Part shown: positions 10,386 through 19,599 of the stretch, piece by piece
Position numbering within the stretch: position 1 is the first letter of the stretch
How the letters are laid out: every line of letters starts with the position of its first letter
Source of the DNA: Paulinella micropora
Taxonomy: Eukaryota; Cercozoa; Imbricatea; Euglyphida; Paulinellidae
Direction: 5' to 3'
Assembly: GCA_019918135.1 (NCBI GenBank)
Contig: WBZZ01006367.1
Span: 1 to 64,000, forward strand
DNA length: 64,000 bases
Notes under the pieces: model-generated
Database searches by the model: none
The model's input: the letters and a program-made list of their open reading frames with translations, nothing else
What the model was told of the DNA's origin: nothing
Position numbers and translations under genes: made by a program

Positions 10386-10616
10386 TTGCGGACGAAGTTC
10401 GCTCGCTGGCGCGGTGATGATACGTGGTAAAAAAAGGAAAAATCAGACAATTTCGGCAGAATGCCTTTTTCCACCATATCTCGACATGAAATGTACGTGG
10501 GCCGCGCCAGTGCCTCTTTCCCTCCCTCCCTCTCTCTCCACACCGTCCCCCCCCCCCCCACCTTTCCCTCCCCCCCCCCTCCTTTCCAGCCTGCTTCCAG
10601 TCCGCGGCCGAGCGTC

Positions 10617-10648
10617 ATTAATAATAGGTAAACAATAATAATAAAAAG
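10617..10648 (+). promoter_or_regulatory. AT-rich promoter-like stretch before the primase gene
   Basis: A run of TAATAATA/AATAATAA words lies 20-50 bp upstream of the start at 10666, in otherwise GC-rich DNA. The position suits a late/early viral AT-rich promoter. Confidence 0.35.
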
Positions 10649-10665
10649 CAAAACAGCAACCTTTC

Positions 10666-12372
10666 ATGGATACTCCGCTGGGAGACTGCTGGGGCCAGAG
10701 CCAAGCGCTGGCTCAGCAGATTAATTGTGTGCTGGACACAGCGGGCCGCCGCGTACGTGACGACGGGGCCGCGCCCAATTTCACCCTCATGTCCGGTGGG
10801 CGCCTCCACCTGACCTCCGCCGAGCAGACAATTGTGGCGCGTTTGTTGCGCAGGCTCCAGAGCAGCGCTTATGCGTCGCGGCTCAACCGGTTTGCACTAG
10901 TCCAGGTCATCCACGACCCCTCCGCATTAATCGTCGATCTGGACGCGCGCCAGTCCTCGCTGCTCACGCCCGCTCGCTTCTTGAGCTTTCTGGAACGCTT
11001 CCTTGTCGTGCTGGCGCGCCTTATCATTGTGCGCCTGGCCGCCGCGGGCAGACCGTCGGCCTGGGCGGCTTGCACCGCCCACGTGCTACAAAGCCACGGC
11101 CGCGTAGAAAAGTGGAAGACACAGCCCGCTGCCACGGGCTCTGCCACCCGGCAGCGCAACTTGGTAAGCTACGACAAGCTGTCGTACCATCTAGTTTTCC
11201 CCCAGCTCGGTCTCGACTGGGCAGGGGCGCGCAAGCTCATGCGCGAAGCCACCGCCGACTTTGCGCGAACCTGCCCCTCCTTCGCCGACCTCGACCTGTC
11301 CACCATCGTCGACCTCTCGATCTACAAGCAAAATGGCGGGATGTGCAGGTACCCCTTCTGCGACAAGGCCGAGCGCAAGCCCTGCGCCGGTTGTTTCCAG
11401 GAGCCCTCGTGCGAGAGAGGGCGCTGTCCCTTCAACATGAACTGCCACCAACCCGTCTACGCACAGCGGGTTTTGCTCCCCTTTGGGCGCTACGAGCTCT
11501 GCGTACCCAGCGGAAGCTCCAGCTCTTCCTCCACCTCTAGCACGGGCGACCCCGATCCGATCAATGAACCTTCGCACGAACTGATCGCCCGAAGCCTTTG
11601 CTTTCACTCCGCACAAGACATGAACGACGCCGACATCGACGAATTCGTGGCGCTGGCCAGCGTCGGCGAGACCGACGCCACAACAGCAGGCCCCGCCTGG
11701 CACGACGACGACGCCCCCGCGCGCTTTGAGGGACGGCAAGCGAAACGAACTGTCAATCCGCCCCCGCGGCCCGCCTCCACTCACCAGGCTGCCTCCCTGA
11801 GGGGGCCGCAGGCTGCTGGGGTGGTAGGTCCTTTGCCCTGGGGCTGCGAACTTGCTGGCCGGGTCCGCCGAGCGCCGCCCGTGCTCGGCGGACCCGGCGC
11901 CCTCGTTCTGGGAGGGGCCGGACGCTACACCCAGGCGCAGATGGGCTCTATTTTGGTAGCACACACGGTGCCCTACCTGGGGGCGAACGTGCAATTCCCT
12001 CAGGTCGTCTGGAAAACGCAGGGGTTTCTGCGGGCCTGCACTCTCAAAAACACGGCCATCTGCCCTTTCCGGTACGCCGCGACTGGCCTGGCAGCCCCGC
12101 ACGCTAGCAATCGCTTGCTGGTGACCTTGGGCCAAACCGAAATGGCTCTTATTTGCTTCGACGCGCAGTGCGTTCAGGGCGTCTCCAAGGCCCGCTTTTT
12201 GCTGCCCCCAGCCACGCGCTACAAGCTCTGTCTGGCAGAGCCCTGCCGCGTGTCCCTGCCCTCCAGCCCGGCACCGACCGCTCCTTTAGGCTTCCAAGAA
12301 GAGCCTTTGGGTACAAACCAAGAACAAACAGCCGAGAACAAGCAGGACGATCAAGGTAACAAAAAGTGCTGA
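10666..12372 (+). CDS. Archaeo-eukaryotic-type DNA primase, herpes UL52-like
   Basis: 568 residues in one frame. The three catalytic signatures of archaeo-eukaryotic primases are visible: the D-x-D pair D91/D93 (ALIVDLDARQ), the S-x-H motif with K171 (DKLSYHLVFP, S173 and H175), and the third acidic motif D216 followed by Y220 (VDLSIYKQNGG). A Cys-rich segment (residues 227-260) follows. After a low-complexity Ser linker (283-294) and a proline/glycine-rich linker, the C-terminus carries a UL52-type zinc motif (C466, H479 in the PHASNRLLV context, C497, C502). It synthesises RNA/DNA primers during viral DNA replication, normally with a helicase; the UL9-like helicase is the next gene downstream on the same strand. 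Confidence 0.8.
   Translation: MDTPLGDCWGQSQALAQQINCVLDTAGRRVRDDGAAPNFTLMSGGRLHLTSAEQTIVARLLRRLQSSAYASRLNRFALVQVIHDPSALIVDLDARQSSLLTPARFLSFLERFLVVLARLIIVRLAAAGRPSAWAACTAHVLQSHGRVEKWKTQPAATGSATRQRNLVSYDKLSYHLVFPQLGLDWAGARKLMREATADFARTCPSFADLDLSTIVDLSIYKQNGGMCRYPFCDKAERKPCAGCFQEPSCERGRCPFNMNCHQPVYAQRVLLPFGRYELCVPSGSSSSSSTSSTGDPDPINEPSHELIARSLCFHSAQDMNDADIDEFVALASVGETDATTAGPAWHDDDAPARFEGRQAKRTVNPPPRPASTHQAASLRGPQAAGVVGPLPWGCELAGRVRRAPPVLGGPGALVLGGAGRYTQAQMGSILVAHTVPYLGANVQFPQVVWKTQGFLRACTLKNTAICPFRYAATGLAAPHASNRLLVTLGQTEMALICFDAQCVQGVSKARFLLPPATRYKLCLAEPCRVSLPSSPAPTAPLGFQEEPLGTNQEQTAENKQDDQGNKKC
11858..11898. repeat. Perfect 16-bp hairpin inside the primase linker
   Basis: gccgggtccgccgagc at 11858-11873 and its exact reverse complement at 11883-11898 are separated by a 9-base loop. 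It lies in the glycine/proline/arginine-rich linker between the catalytic and zinc parts, where protein constraint is weak. Confidence 0.85.
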
Positions 12373-12753
12373 CATTGTTTTGTTGGTTTGTATCCGAGGG
12401 CATGTATCGCTTGTGGTTTGCCACAGAAACCAGCACTTTTCCCAGCCCTGCGAACGTACTTTGTGACCGGCGTGGTGGTGCTACGAAAACCTCTGCCCCC
12501 GCGCAGGTCTGTATAATTGCGCATGTCCCTTTTGCATTTTTTGCCTCCCCCCCCCACCTTCCCTTTCCCCGCCCCCCTTCATTTCCAACACAACTTGAGA
12601 GACCTGCATGGGGTTAGGGTGTGCTGCTCGGGTTGGGGGGTGTCTCTTTGTGATTTACCGGGAAATCCGTAAGAGAAACGGTCGCCACCCGGGGGCCGGT
12701 TTTTGGGGCGCAGGTTTGTGTCTGACAAAGGGGTCTGGGGTGGCACCCATGCT

Positions 12754-12802
12754 CGTTCAGGCCTAACGACATTTACCCTAAATATTTTTGAATGACCCAC
12801 TC
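12754..12802. repeat. 49-bp direct repeat, copy 1
   Basis: Begins cgttcaggcctaa and ends gaatgacccactc; nearly identical to 12935-12983 (two differences seen). Confidence 0.85.
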
Positions 12803-12934
12803 CCACCCGGCTATTAAGAAAAACATGGTGGGTGGTTTTTGTGTATTTTGTTTTTATGGGGGTAGTCCCAGCCTAGGGTCGTCCCCCCCACCCACACCCC
12901 CCGCCGCACTTGCAGGGTGGGGGTGGGGGTCTAT

Positions 12935-12983
12935 CGTTCAGGCCTAAAGACATTTACCCTAAATATTTTCGAATGACCCACTC
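12935..12983. repeat. 49-bp direct repeat, copy 2
   Basis: Second copy of the unit at 12754-12802, same orientation, 181 bp apart; both are followed by C-rich tracts. Confidence 0.85.
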
Positions 12984-13095
12984 AACCCCCCCCCCCCATC
13001 GCACCAGCGCGGGGCCGGGGGAGAAAGTGTGACGCCCCGGGGTGTACCTGTCCCCCCCCCCCCTTTTCTTTCATGCGCGTGCATTGTAACATTGC

Positions 13096-13104
13096 TATTT
13101 ATAA
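13096..13104 (+). promoter_or_regulatory. TATA-like element of the helicase gene
   Basis: The word tatttataa lies 62 bp upstream of the start at 13166 in GC-rich surroundings; position and sequence fit a TATA box. Confidence 0.4.
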
Positions 13105-13165
13105 CTGTTCTTAGGAGGAGGAGGAGGAACAGAGCAGCGCGCAACGTGACAAAGAAGAAGGCCCC

Positions 13166-16100
13166 ATGAGTACCCATTGGCAAAGTTGGGTTCAGCCGCT
13201 GATGGGCAAAGTCTCTGCTACGCTCGAGCACATGAAGTGCGTGATAGCACAGCCGGTCTCTCCTGTTTTAGAAAGCCCTCAGCAACTAGAAGAGCCGCAG
13301 AACTACGAGCCTATCAAACGATTCACGGTCCTGGCCCCCGGGTCGCTGTGCGTCCTGTCGTACAAGACGCAAGCGCCCTCGACGCACAAGGGAGAAGCGC
13401 AGGTCGAGATTTCGCTGGATGACGATGACGGGGAGATCTGGCTGCGCGCACAATGCATGCTGTGCGACTCTGAGCGGGGGGAGGGTTGTGAGAGACCCGA
13501 GCGGCGGCTGGCCCGCCTTCTGACTTTCCCCAAGAAAGAGGGAGGAGAGAGCGAGCCGGCAGGCTGGGGGGCGGGGCTGCGCCCGATAATCGATGAGCTA
13601 CGGACGCGGAGACTGAAAGAAGCGTTGGCGAACCACTCGCAACAGCAAGCGCTAAGGCTGGTGCGTGGGGCTAGCGCCACGGAGCGTTGGCCCGCGTGGG
13701 AAACACGGGGACTTTGCACGGATTGCGAGTCGCAGACCATCGAAGTTCACAAACTAGATTTCTGGTGGACGTGCCCGTGCCTGGACGGGACCTGGAAAGC
13801 TCTGGCAAACCCGCGAGTGGCTCGCAAGGGCAGCCTGCAGGACGGGTACGGCAACATAGACGTGTTTGACGGGCTGAGCCGCCCTGCTAACCAGTGGGCC
13901 TCGCGCGTCACGCTGCGCGAAGACGTGTCGGTGGAATGGGCAGAACCCTTCGCTTTCACCGGCAATTTCGCGCTGCTGGCGCTGCAGGAGTTGCTGGGCG
14001 CTGGCAAGACGACCCAGCTGAAGAACGCAGTGCACGCGCTTATGACACGCCAGAAGCCAGAGGGTTGGATGCCCGAGATGTTCTGTGCACAGGAGGGATG
14101 GCGGGAGGCGTGGCAGCAGCGCAACGGGCCCGGACGCGAGATCACCATAGGGGCCGTAGCCAGTCGCAAGACGTTTTGCAACTCGCTGGAGCACGCGTTA
14201 CAGGAGTACAAGTTTAAGTTTAAGCCTACAGATGCCTCGGAAGCAAACAGAGCGATCTGGACGTTTGAGGCACTTCACAGCCTAGCGGAGAAGAAAGGGC
14301 AGGAAAAGAACGGGTGCCCGAACGAGGTAGCCTACAATGTTTTGCTGCAGGACGAAGTGGAAAGCCTGTTGTACCAGGCAACGCAGGGGCTGAGCGCAGA
14401 AAAGGACCTGCAGAATCTGATGACGCTGGAAATGCTAGTTCGGGAGGCGGACAGGGTCGTGGCGCCGGATGCGTTCCTGTCCCCTCGCACGATTGAAGTA
14501 TTGCACGCCATGAGGCGGGGGTGGGGGATGGCGGGCGCGCCCACGGGAGCAGAAGACTGCCGGACCTATCTCAGGTGCAGCAGCTTTCGCAAACAGTCCA
14601 ACCGGCGCTACTTTGAGCACAAGTCACGCGCGAGCCTGGTGCAGAAGATCAAGCTGGACCTCCTGAGCGGCAAGCGGGTGGTGGTGGCGGCGGGGTCCCG
14701 GCGCGAGGCGGAAAAGCTGAGCGAAGAGATATTGCGCACGGTGCGCAACCTGAGAATGCGTTGCTATTTCGGGTCCCGCCGCCAGGAATTGCTGAGACGA
14801 GACCTGGGGGAAGGCTACGCGGACGACTTCAAGGACGATCTGTGGAAGGTCTGGTCCAACCTGGACTATGTCTGCTTTACCTGCACGCTGACGTTTGGCG
14901 TCAGCTTCGCAGAGCCCAATGGTGTGAACGACTTCCATTTCCACTCGTGCTACGTAATGATTGACAACAACCAGATTCCGGCGCGTGACTATGCGCAGAT
15001 GAGCGTCCGGCCCAGGAACGTGCACGAATTGCACGTGTACTTCAAAAGGCCCTTTGTGTCCACCGACGCGCCACTGACCTTGTCAGACGTAGAAGCCTCG
15101 ATTGCGCTCAAGGTCCGGGCGCTGCAGGCCAAGCCCCAAGGCCAGAACGGCGCGTTCCTCAATCATCGTTTCCACCTGCGCATGGACAGACACGGGCGCA
15201 TAAGCCCGTGTCGCGATTGGAATTTCGTACTGGTCGCGTACAATACCTTGGAAAGGAACCTGTCACTGTACAGAGCCAAAGATATCTTTTGCTATTACTT
15301 GTGGCGGATGGGCTGCGACAAGCTGGAAAAAGTTGATTTCGCGGCTACGCCGCTGCCGGCACCCGCCGACCAGTACGCATGGCCTGGCCCGGTGTCGGTG
15401 GAGATGCATGACAAAGAGAACGATAAAGCCGACGAACGCAAGGCGCAGCGGCGGGAGGCCAAGAAGTCGGCCATCGAGCAGCTGGAGGAGGCGGCTGGAA
15501 GCATGAACGACGACGAGCTGCGCGCAGAAATCGCTCTGCAAAAGAAGGCGGGGGCCGCGGCGGCGGAGGGTGAGGAGGGGGCGCCGCTGGTAAAAACCGG
15601 GAGAATCCCTCTCCTCGACGGCGAATCGGCGCGGTCAGCTTTGGACCGCGTGGGTTACCTGGAATTGCTGCTGAGGCACCCGTCGGCCAGGGCGCTGCTA
15701 GATTATAAGACTGCATGTCGACTTGCGGCGCAGAAGCCACTTCTGACCGTGTTGGGCACTTGGTGCCGTTTCAGCGGCAGACAGGAGCTTCTCATGAACT
15801 GGGCGCAAAGCCAGTGGGCGGACAACGGGGATACACCGGTGTCCGCGCAGAGAGATGGCAACCACGCCCGTCGCGTAATGTTTCTGGAGGCTCTTGCAAA
15901 CTTGTTACTTGCGGCTACGAGTTTGCGGAAAGGTCAGGAGGGCCCTTGCCATTCCGCCGCGTACAGGCTGCTAGGAGGCGAACTTTGCTCTTTGGGCAAC
16001 GTGGTCGTGAATCAACGACAGATCGAGCTGTTGTTTCGCAATGGGCATACTCTTTGGCATGGCCTGCAAATCAAGCAAAACACACTGAACCGTCTAGCAC

Positions 16101-16588
16101 GCGAGCCCAGCCCGCTTGCACGTGGGACTGGAAGGGGGGCAGGGGAGCAGAGGGGGGCCGGGGGGCAGCATGCCCCTCGGCAGCTCGCGCTGTCCGCACA
16201 AGCATGCCAGAACTTGCTCGGCCAGTTTTTCGTATCCTGCTTGGGTTCGAGTTTAGAAAGGCAAAAAACCGCGGGGGGCAACCCTTTGCGTCTCAGGGAC
16301 AAGAAGACAGGCGGAAAGCATTCCTATTACCGCGTGGTTCTTTTTAGCGGTGTGAATTTAGTTGGGAAGAAGAGGAGGGGCGATGACCATGGCGAGGATC
16401 AGGATGGGGAGGACAATGGCGAGGGCGAAGAGCAGGGTGAGGAACACCTGGGTAAGGAGGACAGGATCGACCCCTTGCAACTGATCCACGAGATTGCGAC
16501 GGACCTGGACTGGCTTGCGGACGAGCAGAAAACTACGGAAGATCGCGCAGGGGAAGGACAGCCGCCAGCCAAAAGACAGCGACGTTGA
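13166..16588 (+). CDS. Replication origin-binding protein, UL9-like superfamily 2 helicase
   Basis: 1140 residues in one uninterrupted frame. The helicase core matches the herpesvirus origin-binding protein family. Walker A is G278-AGKTT (LLGAGKTTQLKNAV). Motif Ia is TIGAVASRKTF (327-337). Walker B is D396-E397 (NVLLQDEVESLL). The second RecA lobe has KRVVVAAGSRREAEKL (503-518) and a TLTFGVSF segment (574-581), and motif VI is Q611-x3-R615-x-R617. Upstream there are Cys pairs (C97/C100 and C184/C187/C203/C205) that may bind zinc. The C-terminal ~480 residues are family-specific, with an acidic stretch and a basic final tail (PPAKRQRR) resembling a nuclear localisation signal. Role: ATP-driven opening of viral origins, partnering with the primase encoded just upstream. 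Confidence 0.8.
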   Translation: MSTHWQSWVQPLMGKVSATLEHMKCVIAQPVSPVLESPQQLEEPQNYEPIKRFTVLAPGSLCVLSYKTQAPSTHKGEAQVEISLDDDDGEIWLRAQCMLCDSERGEGCERPERRLARLLTFPKKEGGESEPAGWGAGLRPIIDELRTRRLKEALANHSQQQALRLVRGASATERWPAWETRGLCTDCESQTIEVHKLDFWWTCPCLDGTWKALANPRVARKGSLQDGYGNIDVFDGLSRPANQWASRVTLREDVSVEWAEPFAFTGNFALLALQELLGAGKTTQLKNAVHALMTRQKPEGWMPEMFCAQEGWREAWQQRNGPGREITIGAVASRKTFCNSLEHALQEYKFKFKPTDASEANRAIWTFEALHSLAEKKGQEKNGCPNEVAYNVLLQDEVESLLYQATQGLSAEKDLQNLMTLEMLVREADRVVAPDAFLSPRTIEVLHAMRRGWGMAGAPTGAEDCRTYLRCSSFRKQSNRRYFEHKSRASLVQKIKLDLLSGKRVVVAAGSRREAEKLSEEILRTVRNLRMRCYFGSRRQELLRRDLGEGYADDFKDDLWKVWSNLDYVCFTCTLTFGVSFAEPNGVNDFHFHSCYVMIDNNQIPARDYAQMSVRPRNVHELHVYFKRPFVSTDAPLTLSDVEASIALKVRALQAKPQGQNGAFLNHRFHLRMDRHGRISPCRDWNFVLVAYNTLERNLSLYRAKDIFCYYLWRMGCDKLEKVDFAATPLPAPADQYAWPGPVSVEMHDKENDKADERKAQRREAKKSAIEQLEEAAGSMNDDELRAEIALQKKAGAAAAEGEEGAPLVKTGRIPLLDGESARSALDRVGYLELLLRHPSARALLDYKTACRLAAQKPLLTVLGTWCRFSGRQELLMNWAQSQWADNGDTPVSAQRDGNHARRVMFLEALANLLLAATSLRKGQEGPCHSAAYRLLGGELCSLGNVVVNQRQIELLFRNGHTLWHGLQIKQNTLNRLAREPSPLARGTGRGAGEQRGAGGQHAPRQLALSAQACQNLLGQFFVSCLGSSLERQKTAGGNPLRLRDKKTGGKHSYYRVVLFSGVNLVGKKRRGDDHGEDQDGEDNGEGEEQGEEHLGKEDRIDPLQLIHEIATDLDWLADEQKTTEDRAGEGQPPAKRQRR

Positions 16589-17055
16589 AAAAAGGCTGGG
16601 CAAAGCAACAGGAAAAAGACAGAAACTGGATTTTTTTTTGTGCTTTTATTAATAAATTAAAAAAACTTTCTTTTGGGCCAGTGAAGGGTGGCGGAAGAGT
16701 GCGGTGCCACCGCGCGCACAACGCAAAGATCACCGGTGGCGCCAAATTTGCCGACAAATTTTACCCCCCCCCTCCCCCAAAAAAAGTTCCCAGTACGTGA
16801 GCTAGCGCGAACCCGGGGTCCGTAGCGGGCGCCGGGAGGGGAGAGTGGGGGCAGGGGGGGGTGATCACCTCAAGAAAAGGAATTGGGGGAGGGGGGCAGT
16901 CGAACAAAGAACAATCGCGGCCCCCCCCCCTCCCTCTGATTGAATTGTATTCATTCCCCCCCCCCCCCCTCCCCCGGTTCGTCGCCCCCCCCCGTTGCAA
17001 AAAAAAACTGGATTTTAATGATGATGATCTGTACACAATCTCTGGCGCTGTCTGT
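16589..17055. other. Intergenic, homopolymer-rich
   Basis: Convergent gap of about 470 bp. An AT-rich tail with AATAAATTAAAAAA (16650-16664) probably ends the helicase transcript; G- and C-runs (16853-16860, 16920-16930, 16957-16974, 16984-16993) follow. No gene seen. Confidence 0.5.
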
Positions 17056-17811
17056 CTATTTCAACTTCTCGCAGTCTGCACAGAATCGCTGGCCATCCTT
17101 GATTACCCAGTAAGGTTTTGCAGTCCCCTCCACACCTTTCTCGAGCAGCTCCATCCAGGACATACTGTTCTTGGACCTGTCGATCTTCATGTAGGCATCT
17201 CCCAACAGGTTGAGCATTTGCACCGAGACCATTTGCCTCAGCAAGCCATCGATTTCGGCGCGGCTCCGCACGTAGAATCTTTCGCCTTCCAGGTGTAGAC
17301 ACCTGGTAAAATCGCAGTTGTCACATTGCTCGCACGTATCATAGACGTCGTCGCTGTGCAACGAAAGCTGAAGTCTGGTTTTGCCCTTGGCGAGGCTGTG
17401 GCGGCAGTAGAAATGCACAACAGTCTCAATGCGTTCAGCACAGCCGTAGCGTTGGCCGGCGTGGAGGTTCAGGCAGCCATGCAGACCGAAATCGCCCCAG
17501 CCTTCGTATTTCTGGGACGGAGTAGTGCCGCTGAGGCCGAATTTAGTGTAACCTCCCTTGAGAGCCATCGTTTCGATCGCGTCGGCCACCGACTTGCGCA
17601 CGCTGGCAAGGTGTTCTTCCTGCGCTTCGGTCGCCAACGGGAGAAGACATTTGCGGAGGCTGCGACACGTCGTGCCCAGCACGGCCGCGGACGGCGGAGA
17701 CCACGAGGACACATGTCGCAGCAGTTCCTTCGGCAGTGCGTTCAAATGCGCCACCAACGGGCCCGTATGTCCCAGCTTGGGCTTTTTCTTCATGGGAGAA
17801 ACGCTTGTCAT
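17056..17811 (-). CDS. F-box protein with Cys-pair C-terminal domain, copy 1
   Basis: 251 residues. The basic start (MTSVSPMKKKPKLGHTG) leads into an F-box at about residues 22-58 (LNALPKELLRHVSSWSPP, then VLGTTCRSLRKCLLPL). The remainder includes CxxC-type pairs (DTCEQCDNC and a terminal FCADC) that suggest a small zinc-binding substrate domain. It is a close paralogue of the gene at 18047-18796. Predicted SCF adaptor acting through host Skp1/cullin; target unknown. One uninterrupted frame. Confidence 0.75.
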   Translation of the reverse strand: MTSVSPMKKKPKLGHTGPLVAHLNALPKELLRHVSSWSPPSAAVLGTTCRSLRKCLLPLATEAQEEHLASVRKSVADAIETMALKGGYTKFGLSGTTPSQKYEGWGDFGLHGCLNLHAGQRYGCAERIETVVHFYCRHSLAKGKTRLQLSLHSDDVYDTCEQCDNCDFTRCLHLEGERFYVRSRAEIDGLLRQMVSVQMLNLLGDAYMKIDRSKNSMSWMELLEKGVEGTAKPYWVIKDGQRFCADCEKLK

Positions 17812-18046
17812 GGGCTAGCTAAGAAAAAAACAAGCAACAAATGGGCTACGAGGTAAACATGACAAGGCCGGGCTCGGCGGAAACAGCAAAGAAAAGAAAG
17901 AAACAGGAAGGCAAGCGTTTGGGCACACCGATCACGCACACAGCAGCCAAGCCCAAACAACAAGAAGGTCTGCGGAAAAGACTTCCCCCACACGGGCGCC
18001 AAAAAAAAGAGAATCGGGATTTTTAATGAGGATGATCAGTACATCG
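17812..18046. other. Intergenic between the twin F-box genes
   Basis: About 235 bp, A-rich, no gene seen. Confidence 0.4.
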
Positions 18047-18796
18047 TCAACTCTGCGCAGTGTAAACAGAATCTCTCGCCATCCCGTAGACCCAGTGAGG
18101 GGTGACAGGCCCCGTCACACCTTTCTGGAGCAAGTCCGTCCAGGTAAAGAGCCCCTTGTCGTAATCGGCATTCTTCATGTAGACATCCCCTAACAAGTTG
18201 AGCATTTGCACCGAAACCATTTGCTTCAGCACGGCCTCGATTTCGGCGCGGCTCTGCACCCAGAAGGTTTCGCTGTCCAGGTACAGAAACACGGAACTAT
18301 TCCAGCGGCCACATTGCTCGCACACATGGTCGACGCCCTGAATCCACAACCTGCAGGCAATCTTGGTTTTGTCACTGTCGAGGCTGTGGTGGCAGTAGAA
18401 TTCTAAAGACGTCGCAATGCGTTCATCCAGGTTGTAGCGTTGGCCGGCGTGGAGGTCCAGGCAGCCCCCCAGATCATAATGAACCCCGTTTTCGTAATAC
18501 AGGTTCCCGGTAACGCCACGGAGGGGGGATTTGGTGTAACCTCCCTTGAGGGCGACCTCTTCGATGGCGTCGGCCACCGGCCCGCGCACGCTGGCAAGGT
18601 GTTCTTCCTGCGCTTCGGTCGCCAACGGGAGAAGACACTCGCTGAGGCCGCGACAGGTCGTGCCCAGCACGGCCACGGACGGCGGAGACCACGAGGACAG
18701 ATGTCGCAGCAGTTCCTCCGGCAGTGCGGTCAACTGCGCCACCAACGAACCCGTATGTCCCAGCTTGGGCTTTTTCTTCAGGGAAGCGGCTCTCAT
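18047..18796 (-). CDS. F-box protein with Cys-pair C-terminal domain, copy 2
   Basis: 249 residues, paralogous to 17056-17811 over its whole length and on the same strand, so a tandem duplication. The F-box is near residues 20-56 (LTALPEELLRHLSSWSPP). The middle and C-terminal parts have diverged more than the F-box region (for example HVCEQCGRWN against DTCEQCDNCD), which suggests different targets. The frame is uninterrupted. Function inferred as a viral SCF ubiquitin-ligase adaptor. Confidence 0.75.
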   Translation of the reverse strand: MRAASLKKKPKLGHTGSLVAQLTALPEELLRHLSSWSPPSVAVLGTTCRGLSECLLPLATEAQEEHLASVRGPVADAIEEVALKGGYTKSPLRGVTGNLYYENGVHYDLGGCLDLHAGQRYNLDERIATSLEFYCHHSLDSDKTKIACRLWIQGVDHVCEQCGRWNSSVFLYLDSETFWVQSRAEIEAVLKQMVSVQMLNLLGDVYMKNADYDKGLFTWTDLLQKGVTGPVTPHWVYGMARDSVYTAQS

Positions 18797-18989
18797 GGTT
18801 TTTGCTAGTGTTCAAAGAAAAAAACCGGAACAAACAAACGAAACGAAAAACACTGGAAGAAGATAGCACAAAGGTCAGGTTTGGACGGGGACTTTTTGTC
18901 TCACAAACAAGAATTCGTGCACACGGAACGATACACAAAAACGTCTACAAAAAAAAATGCCTGCCGGAAGCCTTCCACACATGTCCACA

Positions 18990-19250
18990 TAACGATACAC
19001 ACACATGCACAGAACGGTACACGCAATCACACACAATCACACGCAATCACACACACACGCACAGAACGGTACACGCAATCACACACACAAACACACACAC
19101 ACGCACAGAACGGTACACAGAACGGTATACACAAAGAACGACACACAGCACACGAATGTCTGCGAAATGACCCTGGACATGCACAGAAACAACATTTCTC
19201 AAGAACAGACACCCGACTATGCCACACGCAATCACACACACAGATAGTCG
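18990..19250. repeat. AC-rich degenerate tandem repeat
   Basis: Repeated words such as acacgcaatcacacac and cgcacagaacggtacac alternate through the stretch. Confidence 0.75.
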
Positions 19251-19308
19251 CTTTCAGTTTTTGCTGTGAAACAAAAACCGCGCATTATGTCGGGCCCCCC
19301 CCCCCCCA

Positions 19309-19506
19309 TTCGACACAACCCATTGGGTTGGCGCAATGCTGCCAACATTGGGTTTGCCCAATGGCGAGCCCATTGTGCGTCCCCAATGCATCGTAGCGGC
19401 CCCCCTCTTCGACACAACCCATTGGGTTTGCCCAATGCTGTCAACATTGGGTTTGCGCAATGGCGAGCCCATTGTGTGTCCCCAATGGACCTTTTCGCAT
19501 CGTGGC
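19309..19506. repeat. 99-bp tandem repeat, two copies
   Basis: The unit begins ttcgacacaacccattgggt; the second copy starts at 19408. Each unit is packed with cattggg/cccaatg words that are mutual reverse complements, giving several small hairpins. Confidence 0.85.
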
Positions 19507-19599
19507 GGCCCCCTCCTCCCCCCCCCCACCCTTCCTCCTTTCTGCCTATCATGCTCTATGATCATTGGTGATAAGGACCTTATAGAAGATTAGGTCCTT

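Larger units (their letters stand above)
9818..10665. other. Intergenic with foldback repeat and AT-rich promoter
   Basis: About 850 bp without a gene. It holds G- and C-runs (9984-9998, 10014-10026), one copy of the foldback repeat family (10045-10385), C-tracts near 10547-10580, and a TAATAATA-rich stretch (10617-10648) that is probably the promoter of the primase gene. Confidence 0.6.
12373..13165. other. Intergenic between primase and helicase genes
   Basis: About 790 bp, no gene seen. It contains two copies of a 49-bp direct repeat, C- and G-runs, and a TATA-like word (13096-13104) upstream of the helicase gene. The placement between two replication genes makes it a candidate control or origin region. 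Confidence 0.5.
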
